Shown: in pieces, positions 10,845-20,972 of the stretch | Numbering within the stretch: the stretch's first letter is position 1 | Layout of the letters: the number at the start of each line of letters is the position of its first letter | Source of the DNA: Jackrogersella multiformis | Lineage: Eukaryota > Ascomycota > Sordariomycetes > Xylariales > Hypoxylaceae | Assembly: GCA_902806575.1 (NCBI GenBank) | Contig: CADCXD010000007.1 | Coordinates: 1,736,001 to 1,800,000, forward strand | Direction of reading: 5' to 3' | DNA length: 64,000 bases | Program-made: the position numbers and the translations under genes | Notes under the pieces: model-generated | Told to the model about the DNA's origin: nothing | Databases searched by the model: none | Seen by the model: the letters and a program-made list of their open reading frames with translations, nothing else

Positions 10845-12477
10845 AGGTGGTCAGGTGGTAGATTTGATCAAACGAGGGAAAGAGTCTAGTAGCTATTATA
10901 GACACCTGTCTACCTAAGTTAGGAGGATTATATCTTTGAATATACGATCTTCGTAATTGGATGATATTTGGTAAGTTTTCAGTGAGCTGTGTTAAGACTT
11001 TCAGACTTCCAGACTTCAGACTTCAGACTTCTGGAGGGAGATCAAAAGATTTAGGTAGTGGGTTCCAAGGTTACCTACCTAGGTACATGTATGTACCTGC
11101 CTAGGTACTTAGGTACTATGCACTATATCCCAATGGTCCATGGATGCTTTCCGTTCTAATTGGTGGTTCGACCCTAGTTGCTTGCCTTTTTAGGAAATAG
11201 GGATACATCTCAGGAGGCGACAGTTACCTACTTGGTACATAGGCACCTACCTTAGAGTTGGAGGAATAATCTACCGGTAGGTAGGTACCTATTGCCTACC
11301 TACTCAGGTACCTAGGTACCTACCTAGGTAGTAGACTTCACCTTGTTTTGTAAATAACAGGTGCTACTATTACTACCTAGGTACCTAGGTACGTAAAGAC
11401 ATATTGTACCTAGCCCATCTTGACCAATTCCTTCTTCTTTCTAATACCCAAAATTTGGACCCAAGTGGGTGACCTTCTATTAGTCTCGAAGGAGACCTAC
11501 ACGAACTAGGTATTATGCGCTCCCCACGTTTACACGTTGAGTGAAAAAAAGGGGTTGGGTTGGGTTGGGGTGTTCTCCAGCTCTGCGGCGCCACATCTCA
11601 CCTGGTCCACTGTATGGTCCACTACGGAGGTTCGTCCACTGTTCTCCCCGCCTAAGATTTCCAAGTATCAGGTCATGGGAAAAGAACGTGGAGTCAAGAC
11701 TCCAAGTCCCCACAGAGCTACACGATATACGGGGTAGCTCAAGCAATTTGCCCTATGGAATTCTTCTTTAGCAGCGGAACACCTCCGGTAGACTCCACGT
11801 AGGAGGCTGCTCTCCCCATATCCATGGGCCCGAGTTGTCAGACTCGGTAAAAAGTTTTGTTCGAATTTAATGTCAATGGCGGTAATTCCCCACACAGGAC
11901 AGGGCTATTCCGATTTCATCGTGGGGGTTTTCTCTTTGCTCCAATGCATGAAAGATATCTCGAGAACCCCGATTCCCACATATCTACTCGGTCTGTATGA
12001 CATGATAAGCCAGCCTGGGTAGGTTTATGAATGTCGACGGGAAAACATCTAGGAGCTGGATCAGCTCGGATCAATTTTCAAGTGTTCAACTTCAGCCTTC
12101 CAGTCCCATCTTATGGTCTCTACGGAGGGCCATATTAATGAACATTTTATGATTGGGAATACTCCGGAGACAGTTGGCCAGAGCTGTGAGTTGGAAGCAT
12201 GTAGGTAAGTGGCGTCAATTCTTACAAGGATATCAAATTGACCGAGTTCGGTTGACGAGTGCCCAAGAAGCTACCTAATATTTACATAGTCAATAATTAG
12301 GGCTCCATTGACTAAAGCGAGCTGCGAATAGCTACAGTTTTCTTTAGTTAGCACCGAGAATTACGATGTGTTTCCTTAAAAAAAGATATAGATTTCGCCA
12401 CCAGCGTTACTAATACCTCGGGTTTGCCCTGATGTTTGTGTCTCTTTACTTCAATTTTCATCAGCTACATATTTAAC
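10845..12477. other. Intergenic with dense AGGT/ACCT palindrome clusters
   Basis: No gene supported. Palindrome clusters lie at 11072-11115, 11223-11335 and 11366-11395; the longest perfect one I read is AGGTACCTAGGTACCT at 11306-11321. A (CAGACTT)n-like run sits at 11002-11030 and a GGGTT run at 11555-11571. Overlapping short open frames on both strands around 11385-11895 look random. Confidence 0.7.
11306..11321. repeat. Perfect 16-bp palindrome AGGTACCTAGGTACCT
   Basis: Self-complementary, built of AGGT and its reverse complement ACCT. It sits within a cluster of the same units (11223-11335) and is the clearest example of a motif seen in nearly every intergenic gap of the GC-balanced part. 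Confidence 0.9.
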
Positions 12478-13465
12478 ATGGCTCATGAGAGATATTATAT
12501 CTCTCGCATGACACTTCGTAACTCTGATTCTGTTGATACATTTCCGGAGCGACACGCCTTAGAATCACCATCTGAACACAGGATGCAGCTGGACACACAA
12601 AATGAGGATACTCCTGTCGATACCGCCACAATGCCTTGTCGAAGGCGGCCAAGACGTCGATCGGAGAGCGCTGAAGGGTACGAGATGAGGGACCGCTACT
12701 GGGAGGCGATGAATATTATCGATCGAGATCTTAAACAAGCGAACAAAGCACCAGCTGTCTGGGATCACGGTAAGAACAAATCGTAAAATAAGTCCACCTT
12801 GTAAAAAGTGCCATATATTAAAGCAGAGAGATCGTGAAACAGTCTACGACCCGGTTTGCTTACCGCCGCCTGGGGGAGCCAAGACACCAGCCATCCTCCT
12901 ACTCGGCGGCCTGCCAATTCGAAGAGCGTGGAGGCGTTGCAATAGCCGAGAACGCCCTGATACTACTTCCACGCGAATCGTTGAAGCTGTCATGTTATAT
13001 GAAAGAGGCGTGATGCTTCCGCAACAGTCACAGTGCACCCATTGTCAGCGAGGACAAGGCATATCGCCTGGGTGTGTATTTATGGAACTCGAAGATGAAG
13101 CCCAAGAAACGCTGGCTAGCATTGGTGGCGTGAGGTCGGTTTGCAGTAATTGCCATTACGACGAACTGGGTAATCAATGCAATGCGCGGGCACCCTTTTC
13201 AAGACCAACGTTGCCTTGCAGGACGCAAACTCCAAGCCAAATCAAGCGGCCATTCGCCTCAAATCCGGTACATCTAGAAGTACTTGACTTAGTTGACAAA
13301 ACGTTGAAATCAAGAAAGGGGGATGGAAAAGATGACGTGGTTGTCCGGGCGAAGCAGATCGAGATCGCAGCCCTAGAGATTGCGCAAGCAGCACACGAGT
13401 GGGGACTCAGTGTCAAAGAGAAACGTGGGAATGATATTATAGACCCGGCAAATTCTACAAATTAA
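12478..13465 (+). CDS. DUF3716-type Cys-rich hypothetical protein
   Basis: Two exons, 12478..12769 and 12843..13465 (73-nt intron, GTAAGA donor, ACAG acceptor), 304 aa. The N-terminus is Arg-rich and polar (CRRRPRRRSESAEG). The second half carries a cysteine arrangement QCTHCQRGQGISPGC, then VCSNCHYDELGNQC, which fits the fungal DUF3716 domain (C-x2-C-x9-C ... C-x2-C-x8-C), presumably a zinc-binding module of unknown function. The C-terminus (DLVDKTLKSRKG to HEWGLSVKEKRGNDI) looks helical. I chose the ATG at 12478 because no upstream in-frame ATG exists. In many fungi such genes are numerous and clonally variable; nothing here shows a partner. Domain call moderately sure, function unknown. 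Confidence 0.72.
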
Positions 13466-13985
13466 CACTTCATCCTTACTCATCCGTGCCAAAGTGATGG
13501 ATCTGTGACCGCCCAGATACATATTTATGAATCAGGTTCGCAAGATCGTATGTGACATAATTGACAAGTCTTACTCGACAGTCACTCGACCCTCCGCTGC
13601 CACGTCAAGTAGGCCATGCTGGTCATGGTAAAGGTTACTACCTTCCACCCCGTATAATTTTCTATATATAGACATAGCAGCCTCCGACATAACCTATATG
13701 TAGTGTATGTATGTACGAACGTTCCTCGTAGTCTCGTGACCACATGTGTGTTACTCCGCTTCCCTGCATGATATGGTCCCAAGGTGCTGGCTATAACGGG
13801 TCATACGTGTTCTCGTGAGTTATCTAGCGGTATGCTGAAGTATATACTAAATGCACACGGAGGAAGGACAAGAAGAAGGGGAGAACTTGACTAGGGTTAT
13901 GATGAATTGTAAGTACAGGTAGTCATCGACAAGCAAAACCACAGAATGATATCGAGCAACAAGTCAAGCTTATAACCCCTCTAAG
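13466..13985. other. Intergenic between convergent genes
   Basis: Between the 3' ends of the DUF3716 and metallo-beta-lactamase genes. I see no RNA gene, no repeat and no credible ORF. Confidence 0.6.
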
Positions 13986-14792
13986 CTACAGGATACGCTT
14001 CGGCTTTCCCGGTTCCAACCAGCGCACTTTATCCACGATTCCCGCACTCATTAACGCGGTAGCTAAGAGCTCTTTGCTTTGTGAGAAATGGTTCCATGAT
14101 TCGAAGTGCAATGGTACCAGTACTTCGGCCCCGATAGCACGAAATAGCTTCGCGCCTTGAGCCCCGTCCATCGTTATAAGTAACGGCTCTACGCTACCTG
14201 GAAGCACAACAGACGCGGCGCCGAGGTTGAATATTGCGAGCGATATGTGAAAGTTGTCTCGAATATGTGCTAGTTCCTCTAAGTAAACGGTGTCGCCTGA
14301 GAAGTAAATCGCGTTCGGCAACCCGTTTGTCGTTCCAAAATCAGGAGTGGTAAGTATAAACCCCACACACTCGCCCCCTGGTAAGTGCTGGCACGGTGTA
14401 GCGGTCACGTCGAAGTGTCTGCCTCCTACTTTTATGGTTGTTTTCTCCCAAGGCTGCAATCCTTGAATTCCGGGCTTGGGACCCAGATTAGAGGCTCCAT
14501 CGACCGTAGTTAGGACACGCCGACCACTGAGTAGGTGGTTGCGGCTCAGCTCGTCCAGATTATCTGGGTGGTCCTCGTGGCTAAGAAGGATGGCGTCGAT
14601 GGGTGGAAGCTGGTCCAAGGATACGGCCGGGTTGTAATGGCTAGTAAGTGTAGCAATTCCTACATCCCACTCAGTTCCCTCGGGAGAGAAGTAGGGATCT
14701 GTGAGGAAGGTCACGCCGTCGATATCTAGGACGGCCGTCGCAGTGCCAATGTATGTGACAACGGTACTACTCTTGAAAGGTAAATCGACCAT
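13986..14792 (-). CDS. Metallo-beta-lactamase-fold hydrolase (UlaG/Lactamase_B_2-like)
   Basis: A single-exon 268-aa protein, of usual size for the family, with no signal peptide and so probably cytosolic. Visible motifs: strand VTYIGTATAVLDIDGVTFLT (12-31), DPYFSP (32-37), and the metal-site loop LLSHEDHPDNLDEL (69-82), in which H72, D74, H75 and D77 stand where the HxHxDH motif lies. A later GECVGFIL strand, YFSGDTVYLEEL (the GD(T) metal ligand) and LVPLHFESWNHF (the last His) complete the site. The third position of the classic motif is Asp instead of His, as in fungal and bacterial relatives with LSHxDHxDNLD. Such enzymes hydrolyse phosphoesters or lactones; the substrate here cannot be read. 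Downstream of DUF3716 and convergent with it. Fold call strong, function open. Confidence 0.88.
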   Translation of the reverse strand: MVDLPFKSSTVVTYIGTATAVLDIDGVTFLTDPYFSPEGTEWDVGIATLTSHYNPAVSLDQLPPIDAILLSHEDHPDNLDELSRNHLLSGRRVLTTVDGASNLGPKPGIQGLQPWEKTTIKVGGRHFDVTATPCQHLPGGECVGFILTTPDFGTTNGLPNAIYFSGDTVYLEELAHIRDNFHISLAIFNLGAASVVLPGSVEPLLITMDGAQGAKLFRAIGAEVLVPLHFESWNHFSQSKELLATALMSAGIVDKVRWLEPGKPKRIL

Positions 14793-16345
14793 ATTAATAC
14801 TTATTATAATTCAATAGATTGCATCGGTAGGCCCCAAAATACTGAACTTTTCATACTTAGATCAAATCTCTGTATGGAATTCCGAGACATTTATATAGGG
14901 CAACAGCCTAGGTTAAACGTCCCCGTGGAATTTAGTAACTCGGTTGACAAATTTAAATCGTGATATTACATATTTTTACGCAATATGTACCCACTGTAGG
15001 GCTTACTACATAGTATCTAAACAGATATTATCAAGGATTAGTAAAGTATTCATTGTGTCATTGGTTTAGGAGGAGACTGCTGACTAACGGTACAGTCAGG
15101 ATAAATCGATGGCATCAGTCATGCCGACGTTAACAACATGATCAGGTTGATCAATAACTATTTGGATATACGCCGAAAGTTTCCGGGCTTTGAGACTGGG
15201 ATACTAAGAAGGGCATCGTGGCCGATTAGCTTTACAACTCCTCTCTATGAAGACGAGCTTAATAACATATTATCTTGGCTACTTATTTAGGTTACTTGGT
15301 AGGTATGTCTGGCTACCTACAAGCAAAAATAATTCCCGACATGTTCGATGTTGTACAAGAAGATATTCATATGATTGCCTAAATTTGGAAGAAAATGATT
15401 GCTCCAACTATTATTATACGATCCTCGCCGTCTCCTCACGGGTCTCGAGGGGTGGGGTTCAATTACAATATAGATAATATAAAAAAGTATTGGGCTTTCG
15501 ATAGGAGGCGAGGAGAATCGATTAGCACACCGAGAGTCAGTACAATCAAATTGTCTGTCATAATCTGGTAGGTAATGCATTCTAAGGTACCTAGGTAGTT
15601 ATTAAATAAAAGCAGTAGGTTATATTCAGCAAGGACTTAGAGACCGAAAAGGTCATATTTCTGTTCAAATTACAAGCAGGAAACTATGCCAATATCATAT
15701 TTAAAGTAATCTTATAAGTCACTTCTCGAGTTATCTAAGCAGGTATGTTCTGCCTAAGTCAGACCGGGCCGGCTTTCGGGTACGACTGTAAGGACCTTGA
15801 GTTCCTATCTTTCGGAGAATGGCGCGATCTATTATATCAGCCCAAAAAACCGGCAGTATCTGGAGGAAGATTAATTAGATATGATGAGCCGCACCGGTCA
15901 TGGTCACGAGCACTTGCCGTCTGTTCTAGGTCGCCCAAGTGGTTGCACCCCGAGCCAGCCAGAATTAAGGGGAGTTCGGCTAAATCATATAGAATGCATC
16001 CGGGTTCCTACTATGGAAATCAACCCTAAAGATCTACAATACACTTTAGAATGCCGAGCAGAAACCGATTTTTCATATCCGGATTTCCCACTTATTTGGG
16101 TCTTCCTATGCAGGCATTGCGTATGCGCGGTCGTGGTTGAAGTTGGTATGCGGAGATCTCACCGAGGGAGGCTCGATATAGAGGAAGTTAAGTAGTTAGA
16201 CCAGCGTAGAAGAACAAGATAAGATCTTCACTTATAACCGCCCGTTGTCCCCAAATTCTGGCTGTCGAAATAAAAAAAACGAGAAAATAATTATGAGGCT
16301 TCCACCTGAGAATTAGGTTAAGTCTATCGGTCTATTGTCAACAGC
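14793..16345. other. Intergenic, 1.55 kb, no gene recognised
   Basis: Short overlapping open frames at 15247-15477, 15745-16029 and 15881-16195 have neither known motifs nor conserved composition. One palindrome (ACCTAGGT, near 15590) is present. The last 100 nt before 16346 are probably the promoter and leader of the CBM18 gene. Confidence 0.6.
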
Positions 16346-16850
16346 ATGTTCTGCACCAAAGCAGTCCTCGCTATCGTTCTCTTAGTCGCCACCGCTGTCT
16401 GGTCGGAGGTTTCGCCAGATGATACCTGCGGCACGGCAAAATCCGGCAACAACAAAGGCTACACGTGCCCTAGCGAGAAGAAGTGCTGCTCGGCTAGCGG
16501 CTACTGCGGTAAGACCGATGAATATTGTTTGACTACCGTGGGCTGTCAGGGCAAGTTCTCGAATGCGACTAATGCCTGTATCGAACCTGTCGATGGAGAG
16601 ACCATCTCGCCCGATGGTACGTGCGGATCTGAGGGTGCTGGCGAGTACGGCTACCGATGTCCTACTGCAAACGGGACTTGCTGCTCCGTCGCGTACGTCT
16701 CCATTTGCCTTTGTTTTCCCTGTGTAGCAAACCGAATCATAGAGTGTTATAAACGCTGATATGTTGGATTCCAGGGGCTACTGTGGAAATACAACTGCAC
16801 ATTGCCTCAGCACGAACGGCTGCCAATCGGATTATGGAGAATGCCAGTGA
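16346..16850 (+). CDS. Small secreted protein with two CBM18 (hevein-type) chitin-binding modules
   Basis: Spliced 16346..16692 and 16775..16850 (82-nt intron, GTACGT donor), 140 aa. Residues 1-20 form a signal peptide (hydrophobic core VLAIVLLVATAVW). Module 1 runs from DTCGT through KKCCSASGYCGKTDEYC to GCQG; module 2 from GTCGSEG through GTCCSVAGYCGNTTAHC to NGCQSDYGEC and the stop. Both show the CC-S-x-x-GYCG core with the aromatic residues that stack on N-acetylglucosamine. There is no catalytic domain. Secreted, free-standing CBM18 proteins bind chitin and can shield hyphal walls or mask chitin oligomers from host receptors, so an effector or wall-protein role is possible but unproven. 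Without splicing the second module would be truncated. Confidence 0.92.
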
Positions 16851-17525
16851 TCTATAGCCCTAAAATACCATATAAGAGGAATGTTGTGGATACAAGGAAA
16901 CGTCGTGGTTTCATACAAGAAGTCTCTGGGGAATAAAAGCATTATTCAACTTTCGCGGGGTTTGCGCACTATTTTACGTCTAGGAACAAGTGAAAAGAGT
17001 GAAAAGGCAAGAAAGCAAAATCGGGACAAGAGAAACAAGCACGGCTAGAAACTTCCAACGACTGATGATACAAGGGTAGAATATACGGAGATAGGATAGT
17101 TAGGACCTAGGTACGATTCGCCATCATTAAACCCATGCCATCTACAATTGTTAGCTTTGAGTATTGAATGTTGCGTTTTCTATATGCACTATACATATTA
17201 AGATTGGTAATGAGGTTGAATTGGAAAATTTCAAGAGTTTTATTATTATTTTTACTATTGATATCTTAATTACATAGTAGAAATAACTGAACTTCATTTT
17301 GTATAATAGGTATCATGCAAAAGGGATTGATCTAGGTTAAATCGTCCTTTACTACTGAATAGGGATCTTGGCTCTTATATCAAAGGCCGATCACGGCCTT
17401 TAAACCAGGGTGGAGATTCCAATTGCCTTCTAAATCCAGACAACGACGAAGTGAAGCAGGATCGGCACCATCTATCATTAAAGTCTAAGCATTAGTTACT
17501 CACCCGTTCCGTATTTTACTGTGCC
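16851..17525. other. Intergenic between CBM18 gene and amidohydrolase gene
   Basis: AT-leaning, no ORF of note. It should contain the 3' end of the CBM18 transcript and the promoter of the amidohydrolase gene. Confidence 0.6.
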
Positions 17526-19148
17526 ATGGCGGCTCTATTTCACAATGGACACTTCTTCCAGTCCAGACCCAATGGTGAAGACCATTCGTTTGCTGGATCC
17601 TTGCTCGTCGACGGGTCCGGCATAATCGTTCATGTCGGCAGCGCGAGCGATGAGCAAATCAGAGCAGCTGAGGCTTCCGGGGTGGCTAAGCACGACATGC
17701 GCGGCCGCATAGTCCTGCCGGGCTTCATCGATGGGCACATGCACTTCCTGATGTTGGGGCAGTCCTTGCAGAAGGCTGGACTAGAAGCATGCAAGGATCT
17801 ACAAGATATCCGGCAGACGATCAAAGAGTTTGCAGCAGCGCATCCGTCTGCGGCCCGAATTATGTGTAAAGGATGGATGCATTCTATGACGAACGGGGAG
17901 GCGTTGGCTAGTATGATAGATGACTTAGACCCGAGACCGATCTTCATCGACTCCAAGGACTTGCACTCGACATGGTGCAATACGGCCGCCTTAGAAGAAA
18001 TGGGAGTGCAAGATATGCCAGATCCAGAAGGCGGGATGATCCACCGTGACGAGAACGGGAGGGAATCCGGGCTCCTATCAGAGGCCGCAGCCGTTACGAT
18101 CGTCTGGCCGCATATCGCCAAAGTTGCACCCATGGAGGAGAAAGTGGCAGCGCTGCAGGGGGCAGTCGATGCGTACAATTCGGCTGGCTACACTGGACTG
18201 GTCGAGATGGCAATGGACGAGAACGCGTGGGAGGCTTTGCAGATACTACGCCAGAAAGAGACCTTGCCGGTCAGAATCGCGGTCCACTGGCTCGTTACTC
18301 CTAGGAAGACGGAAGCCGAGAATCTTGCCCAAGTCGACCGGGCAATCGAGCTTAACCAACAATTCAACGCAGATACCAACCCCGACTGCCGTGTCGTGGG
18401 GATCAAAGTAATAGGCGACGGCATCGTTGACGGTTGTACCGCCGGGCTTTCGGAACCTTACGCCTCGAACGGGCTGTCCTGCGAACCTATCTGGTCACTT
18501 GAAGAACTAGGGCCGGTTGTCAAGAAAGCCGACGCGGCAGGCCTGCAATGTGCCTTGCACGCGATTGGCGACAAGACCATACGAGTAGCTATCGATGCCC
18601 TGGAACAGAATACTACACCAGGCCGTAGGCATCGGATCGAACACCTCGAGCTCGCGTCACCCGAAGATGCCGCGCGATTGGGCAAGTTGGGCATCACCGC
18701 GTCCATCCAGCCGGTGCATGCCGACCCGGCAATCCTCCGGGCCTGGCCGACACTGCTCGGGCCCTCCCGCTGCTCGCGCGCATTCGCGTACAAGGAATTT
18801 GCCGATGGAGGCGCGGTATTAGCGTTGGGGTCTGATGCTCCCACGGCACCCCACGCACCGCTCAGAAACGTTTACACGGCGGCGACGCGGCGGTCGGCTA
18901 GAGAGCCGGAGCTGAAGGACGGAGTAAACCCGCATTTCGCTCTAGAGCTCGCGGCGGCTATCGCGGCGGGCACGGAGGGATCTGCGTACAGCTGTTTTGC
19001 GGACCGGTGGGCTGGTAGGCTGGAGGTCGGGCGGGTGGCAGACATGGCGGTAGTGGATATGGAGTGGGATGCGAACAAGCTGCTAGAAGCAAAGGTTGTG
19101 CAGACGTGGTTTAGGGGAAAGAAGGTCTTTGACGCCAGAGTAAGGTAG
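17526..19148 (+). CDS. Amidohydrolase family 3 protein (YtcJ-like)
   Basis: Uninterrupted 540-codon gene, start at ATG in the context GCCATGGC. The metal-dependent hydrolase fold is seen from the N-terminal beta-sandwich strand (NGHFFQ, IVHVG) to LPGFIDGHMHF (65-74; H71 and H73 are the first metal ligands), KVIGDGIVDG (294-303), ALHAIGDK (343-350; H345), HRIEHLELA (369-377; E372-H373), and LGSDAPTAPHAPL (434-446; D437 is the catalytic/metal Asp). A C-terminal strand (GRLEVGRVADMAVVDM) closes the sandwich. YtcJ-like enzymes hydrolyse amides or N-formyl compounds, but substrates are mostly unknown. No signal peptide, so intracellular. The gene has no intron and a GC-rich 3' half, unlike its intron-bearing neighbours; a bacterial origin is conceivable but not shown. 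Confidence 0.93.
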   Translation: MAALFHNGHFFQSRPNGEDHSFAGSLLVDGSGIIVHVGSASDEQIRAAEASGVAKHDMRGRIVLPGFIDGHMHFLMLGQSLQKAGLEACKDLQDIRQTIKEFAAAHPSAARIMCKGWMHSMTNGEALASMIDDLDPRPIFIDSKDLHSTWCNTAALEEMGVQDMPDPEGGMIHRDENGRESGLLSEAAAVTIVWPHIAKVAPMEEKVAALQGAVDAYNSAGYTGLVEMAMDENAWEALQILRQKETLPVRIAVHWLVTPRKTEAENLAQVDRAIELNQQFNADTNPDCRVVGIKVIGDGIVDGCTAGLSEPYASNGLSCEPIWSLEELGPVVKKADAAGLQCALHAIGDKTIRVAIDALEQNTTPGRRHRIEHLELASPEDAARLGKLGITASIQPVHADPAILRAWPTLLGPSRCSRAFAYKEFADGGAVLALGSDAPTAPHAPLRNVYTAATRRSAREPELKDGVNPHFALELAAAIAAGTEGSAYSCFADRWAGRLEVGRVADMAVVDMEWDANKLLEAKVVQTWFRGKKVFDARVR

Positions 19149-20972
19149 CCCCTATCATACGGTTAGGTAGGTACCTGGTAGACTAATAGGTGCCAGGTAT
19201 GTACCTAGGTGTAGCTACCTATTCACACCTTTCACCGCTATTAGCTGGATGTATAGGTACTATGTACCTATGTACGTACCACTAGGTACATACTTTAATA
19301 CTTAATAATAAAATATAATGGCTGCGATCCGTATGGCCAGATTTTATAGGCCAGAGTCATTCGGGTAAGCTCCGTGGTCACGCGACAAGTAGAATCGGAC
19401 ACTGACCGGAGCTTTCCTTGCCCTCGTACATCATCGTACCAAAAGGGGCCCCCTTTTCGGACTCTGGTGGGGCACTTACTGCCGAGACGTTCGCCATCTT
19501 CCACCCAGATTATTCGGGATCAAAAGTATCCAGAATTGGTATTGTCTACTTTGCTGCGAGCTAATAAAAACATCATAGGTTAAATATATTCGCAGTTAAC
19601 GTCATACCTAATTTATCTAATAATACCTACCTAAGGTAGGTATTTGTTTCAATAATTGTTTAAGTACCTAAACCCTTTCGGAGCCGGGAGCGGCGGCGTA
19701 GGGAAGGTGGTGTTGGGTCGGAGAACACCGAAGTTTATAGGTGACTAAGGTTCGATTGACATCTCCAGTCATCTATCAGGCAGAACCGGTCTAACTGGTA
19801 CCTACCTAGGTACTTACATGGTAGCAAGTAGGTACCTAGCAGCCCGGTTATAGTTTCCTTCGAATGGATGATCGGAGGATTCGAGCAATCCATCCTACCT
19901 TGGAACTCGTTTACATTAGGAAGTAGGTATCTGGGCGCCGTAATCTACCTGGGGGGATGTACTTAGGTATTTATCTACCTTAGTAAAGTAGGTACCTACC
20001 TAACCTACCTAGCCTACTTACCACACTAGTAATATGTACATTTGGTTAGGTAGGTACCTATATATGTACCTGCTCCCACTTCCAAGACATCCATGCCTGA
20101 GGTACCCCCAAGAACCTACCCCCCCAGCGGTTAGCTGGAGGTGACCTCTTGGGGACCTTGGCCTTCCCTAATCAGTAAAGCGTCGCCTCATCGTGCCCGC
20201 CTGCCGAGAAATAAGAACGACAAGGTCACACGCAAAGGTTGGAAGTCGCCCAGGTCGTCCTGGTCATCGTAGACTTTGTGTACATAGTAGACTTTAGACG
20301 AGGGTGAAGAAGCTTCCAAAAGAACCTTGGAAATTTTCTATTCCTTTTCTATGAATACCCTTTTGATCCTTTTCCATTCCATCCTTCTCCAATTCCTTCC
20401 CATTCGTGTCATGTGTTTGTTTGATATTGATATCTTTCCTCCGCACCTTATCAGAACATCGATCAAATATCCAATTACCACCAAGAACCTATTAGATATC
20501 TTCATACTTCCTATGGTCCTATAGTTCCATAGGTAGGTAGTTCCATCGTTTCCGTTAATTCCATCAAATACCACTTTCATTCACTTGGCATCCAATCGTC
20601 ATTATTCCCTTGTCCGCCCTTCCCTGTTATTATCCTATGGAATCCTCCTTATGACGAGGCCAGGAAGTCCAATCAATGCCTCCAAGACGGATACTATGCC
20701 CAATCCGCCTCACTTGCGTCGAGGTTCTCCCTTGGCGCAGGTTGGGCGCTATACCACATAATGATGGATGAGCTTGGCGGGGTTGAAGAGGGTCAGTAGC
20801 AGATGATCGTCGTATTAGGTCGTATTATTATTATATCTAACCTCGTCCCTCTCCCCGTCCCTCCCCCACGATCTCACCTCGGCTCCGAATAGAAGCAGAG
20901 ATCCATCTTCCCGGATTCCCCTTTCTATCCTAGCATACTGGGTAACTTTACTTCCTACTAACCGACACGTGA
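19149..20972. other. Intergenic, 1.8 kb, palindrome-rich
   Basis: Dense AGGT/ACCT clusters at 19165-19290, 19622-19645, 19797-19840, 19920-20010 and 20045-20075. Nothing codes convincingly; the frames at 20327-20580 are AT-biased and motif-free. The last few hundred bases (20590-20972), CT-rich, are likely promoter and 5' leader of the ATPase gene. Confidence 0.7.

Noticed and set aside
11552..11571. GGGTT run resembling telomeric DNA
   Set aside because: Only a few units, and the fungal telomere unit TTAGGG is absent; likely a chance microsatellite.
15745..16195. Overlapping open frames on the plus strand
   Set aside because: No motif, signal peptide or conserved composition, and the two frames overlap each other; most likely chance openness in intergenic DNA.
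20327..20580. Open frames upstream of the ENA gene
   Set aside because: AT-biased, Ile/Leu-rich by composition only, no homology signal; treated as promoter or leader.
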